From: an uncultured Elusimicrobia bacterium
GTDB lineage: Bacteria; Elusimicrobiota; Elusimicrobia; Elusimicrobiales; Elusimicrobiaceae
NCBI GenBank assembly: GCA_945483375.1
Contig: CALYRQ010000066.1
Span: 1-5,878, forward strand
DNA: 5,878 nt
Reading direction: 5' to 3'
Shown here: piece by piece, positions 5,099-5,878 of the stretch
Position numbering within the stretch: the stretch's first letter is position 1
Layout of the letters: each line of letters opens with the position of its first letter
Notes under the pieces: model-generated
What the model saw: the letters and a program-made list of their open reading frames with translations, nothing else
What the model was told of the DNA's origin: nothing
Databases searched by the model: none
Translations under genes and position numbers: made by a program

Positions 5099-5829
5099 TT
5101 GATTTTTTCTAGCAAAGAGGCCATATCCTGCGATACAAGCGCCAAATGCGCGCGGATTTGCGGCTGTTTTATTTCCAGCATCGGCAGAAGCGTGCCGCGC
5201 ACCCAGTTGCGGGTAAAAGCGTCGTCCGCATTGGTTTTATCCGTTACGAAAGAAAGGCCGTTTTGGCGCAGATATTCTTCCGTTTCCGCGCGCGTAACGC
5301 ACAAAAGCGGCCGGATGATTTCCACATTCTTGTCAAGCGCGCGCCGCACCGGGATACCCGCCAGCCCTTTGGCTTTGGTGCCGCGCAACAGGTTTAAAAG
5401 GACGGTTTCGGCCTGGTCGTCCAGATGGTGCCCAAGCGCCAGTTTGGTGGCACCCCACGCGCGGGCGGTTTTTAAAAAAGCGTCATACCGGGCTTTGCGC
5501 GCGGCGTGTTCGGGGCTTAAATCCAGTTCTTTGGCTAATTTTTTGACGTTTACTTTTTCACCAAAAAAGGGAATATCCAGCTCTTTGCACAAGGTCTTGC
5601 AAAAGCGCTGGTCCGCCAGCGCGTCTTTGCCGCGCAGGCCGTGGTTGACGTGTACGGCCGCCAATGCAAAATGCTTTTCCCGCGCCAAATAACGCAAAAA
5701 ATGCAAAAGACATACCGAATCCGCACCGCCGCTGAGGCCCACCAGCACCGCGTCGCCCCGGGCAATCAGCCGCCCGGCAAAAGCGCGCATACGGGGAAGG
5801 ACGGAAGCGTTAAACCTTTTTTTTGTCAT
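5095..5829 (-). CDS. tilS: tRNA(Ile)-lysidine synthase, compact form (TilS)
   Basis: TilS uses ATP and lysine to change C34 of the CAU-anticodon isoleucine tRNA to lysidine, so that it reads AUA and is charged with isoleucine. The 244-residue product is an N-type ATP pyrophosphatase: SGGADS P-loop (33-38), VNHGLRG (61-67), EHAARKARYDAF (107-118), LGHHLDDQAETVLLNLLRG (132-150), IIRPLL (171-176) and D-K-T-N ... R-N-W-V-R (197-211). It stops soon after this catalytic domain and lacks the C-terminal domains of the roughly 430-residue E. coli enzyme, so it is a minimal form. The loss is not a frameshift, because the next gene begins inside its stop codon (ATGA). The ATG at 5829 has no Shine-Dalgarno sequence, and a TATACT -10 ends 7 nt upstream, which suggests a leaderless message. 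It heads a two-gene unit with the pentapeptide gene. Confidence 0.94.
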   Translation of the reverse strand: MTKKRFNASVLPRMRAFAGRLIARGDAVLVGLSGGADSVCLLHFLRYLAREKHFALAAVHVNHGLRGKDALADQRFCKTLCKELDIPFFGEKVNVKKLAKELDLSPEHAARKARYDAFLKTARAWGATKLALGHHLDDQAETVLLNLLRGTKAKGLAGIPVRRALDKNVEIIRPLLCVTRAETEEYLRQNGLSFVTDKTNADDAFTRNWVRGTLLPMLEIKQPQIRAHLALVSQDMASLLEKIK

Positions 5830-5836
5830 ATAAAAA

Positions 5837-5844
5837 AGTATAAT
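5837..5844. promoter_or_regulatory. Bidirectional promoter with overlapping -10 elements
   Basis: The 8-bp core AGTATAAT holds a perfect TATAAT on the plus strand (5839-5844) and TATACT (5 of 6) on the minus strand (5842-5837). The rightward start would fall near 5851, giving a leader of about 22 nt before the ATG at 5873. The leftward start would fall at about 5830-5829, right at the tilS ATG. -35 matches are poor on both sides. The two directions share the same melting region, so they may compete. Confidence 0.6.
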
Positions 5845-5861
5845 AAATAAATAGGAGTATT

Positions 5862-5866
5862 AGGAA
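5862..5866 (+). promoter_or_regulatory. Ribosome binding site of the right-edge gene
   Basis: AGGAA ends 6 nt before the ATG at 5873, normal spacing for a Shine-Dalgarno sequence. A second candidate, AGGAG (5853-5857), is 15 nt away and probably too far. Both lie downstream of the TATAAT at 5839-5844. Confidence 0.6.
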
Positions 5867-5872
5867 ACACTT

Positions 5873-5878
5873 ATGAAA
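5873..5878 (+). CDS. Start of a plus-strand gene cut by the window edge
   Basis: Only the first two codons, ATG AAA, are inside the window. They are supported by the AGGAA ribosome site 6 nt upstream and by a consensus TATAAT 28 nt before the start codon. Nothing can be said about the product. The gene is divergent from tilS and shares its promoter region. Confidence 0.5.

Noticed and set aside
1..5878. CRISPR arrays, insertion sequences, integrase sites or phage genes
   Set aside because: No direct repeat arrays, terminal inverted repeats with a transposase, or mobile-element proteins are seen; the window is ordinary chromosomal sequence.

Overview
The window looks like a core-genome stretch of a Gram-negative-type bacterium. 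An origin in the Elusimicrobiota (Elusimicrobium-like) is my best guess. It rests on the style of the type IV pilin N-terminus (FTLIELLVVVLIIGILSAVALPQY, then a K-A-V-E-K-S-R-A stretch) and on a meso-diaminopimelate-type MurE. This is inference from pattern memory, not a search result. The mur, tilS and TIGR02757 genes share a moderately GC-rich composition; the pilin gene is visibly more A+T-rich.

Layout, left to right. Positions 1-28 hold nothing I can identify. A bidirectional intrinsic terminator (29-66) ends a minus-strand pilin-like gene (63-581) with an unusually cysteine-rich C-terminal domain. The gap 582-866 holds the pilin leader (a small hairpin covering the Shine-Dalgarno site, two candidate promoters, a 12-nt A/T homopolymer), an intrinsic terminator with no obvious gene of its own (689-719), a possible small RNA (about 700-783), and the terminator of the mur operon (824-851). 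The operon murE-murD (3708 down to 867, minus strand, 8-nt overlap) makes two consecutive ligases of peptidoglycan precursor synthesis, adding meso-DAP and D-Glu. Only 34 bp separate murE from the divergent TIGR02757/DUF2400 gene (3743-4522, plus strand), whose stop codon abuts the stop of the next minus-strand gene.

The last operon (minus strand) is a compact tilS (5829-5095), whose TGA overlaps, in ATGA fashion, the start of a pentapeptide-repeat gene (5098-4523). That second gene is interrupted by one in-frame TAG at 4987-4985. The five-residue register and the reading frame continue without a shift on both sides, so the gene is either a very fresh pseudogene, a sequencing error or, less likely, a recoded gene. 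At the right edge a perfect TATAAT on the plus strand overlaps a TATACT on the minus strand: a shared, back-to-back promoter serving tilS leftward and a gene that begins at 5873 rightward.

The observations most worth checking are the amber codon inside an intact pentapeptide frame, the shared -10 promoter, the set of unit-leading genes that seem to be leaderless, the orphan terminator with possible small RNA, and the homopolymer lying in the spacer of a candidate pilin promoter. I see no CRISPR, insertion sequence, tRNA or rRNA.
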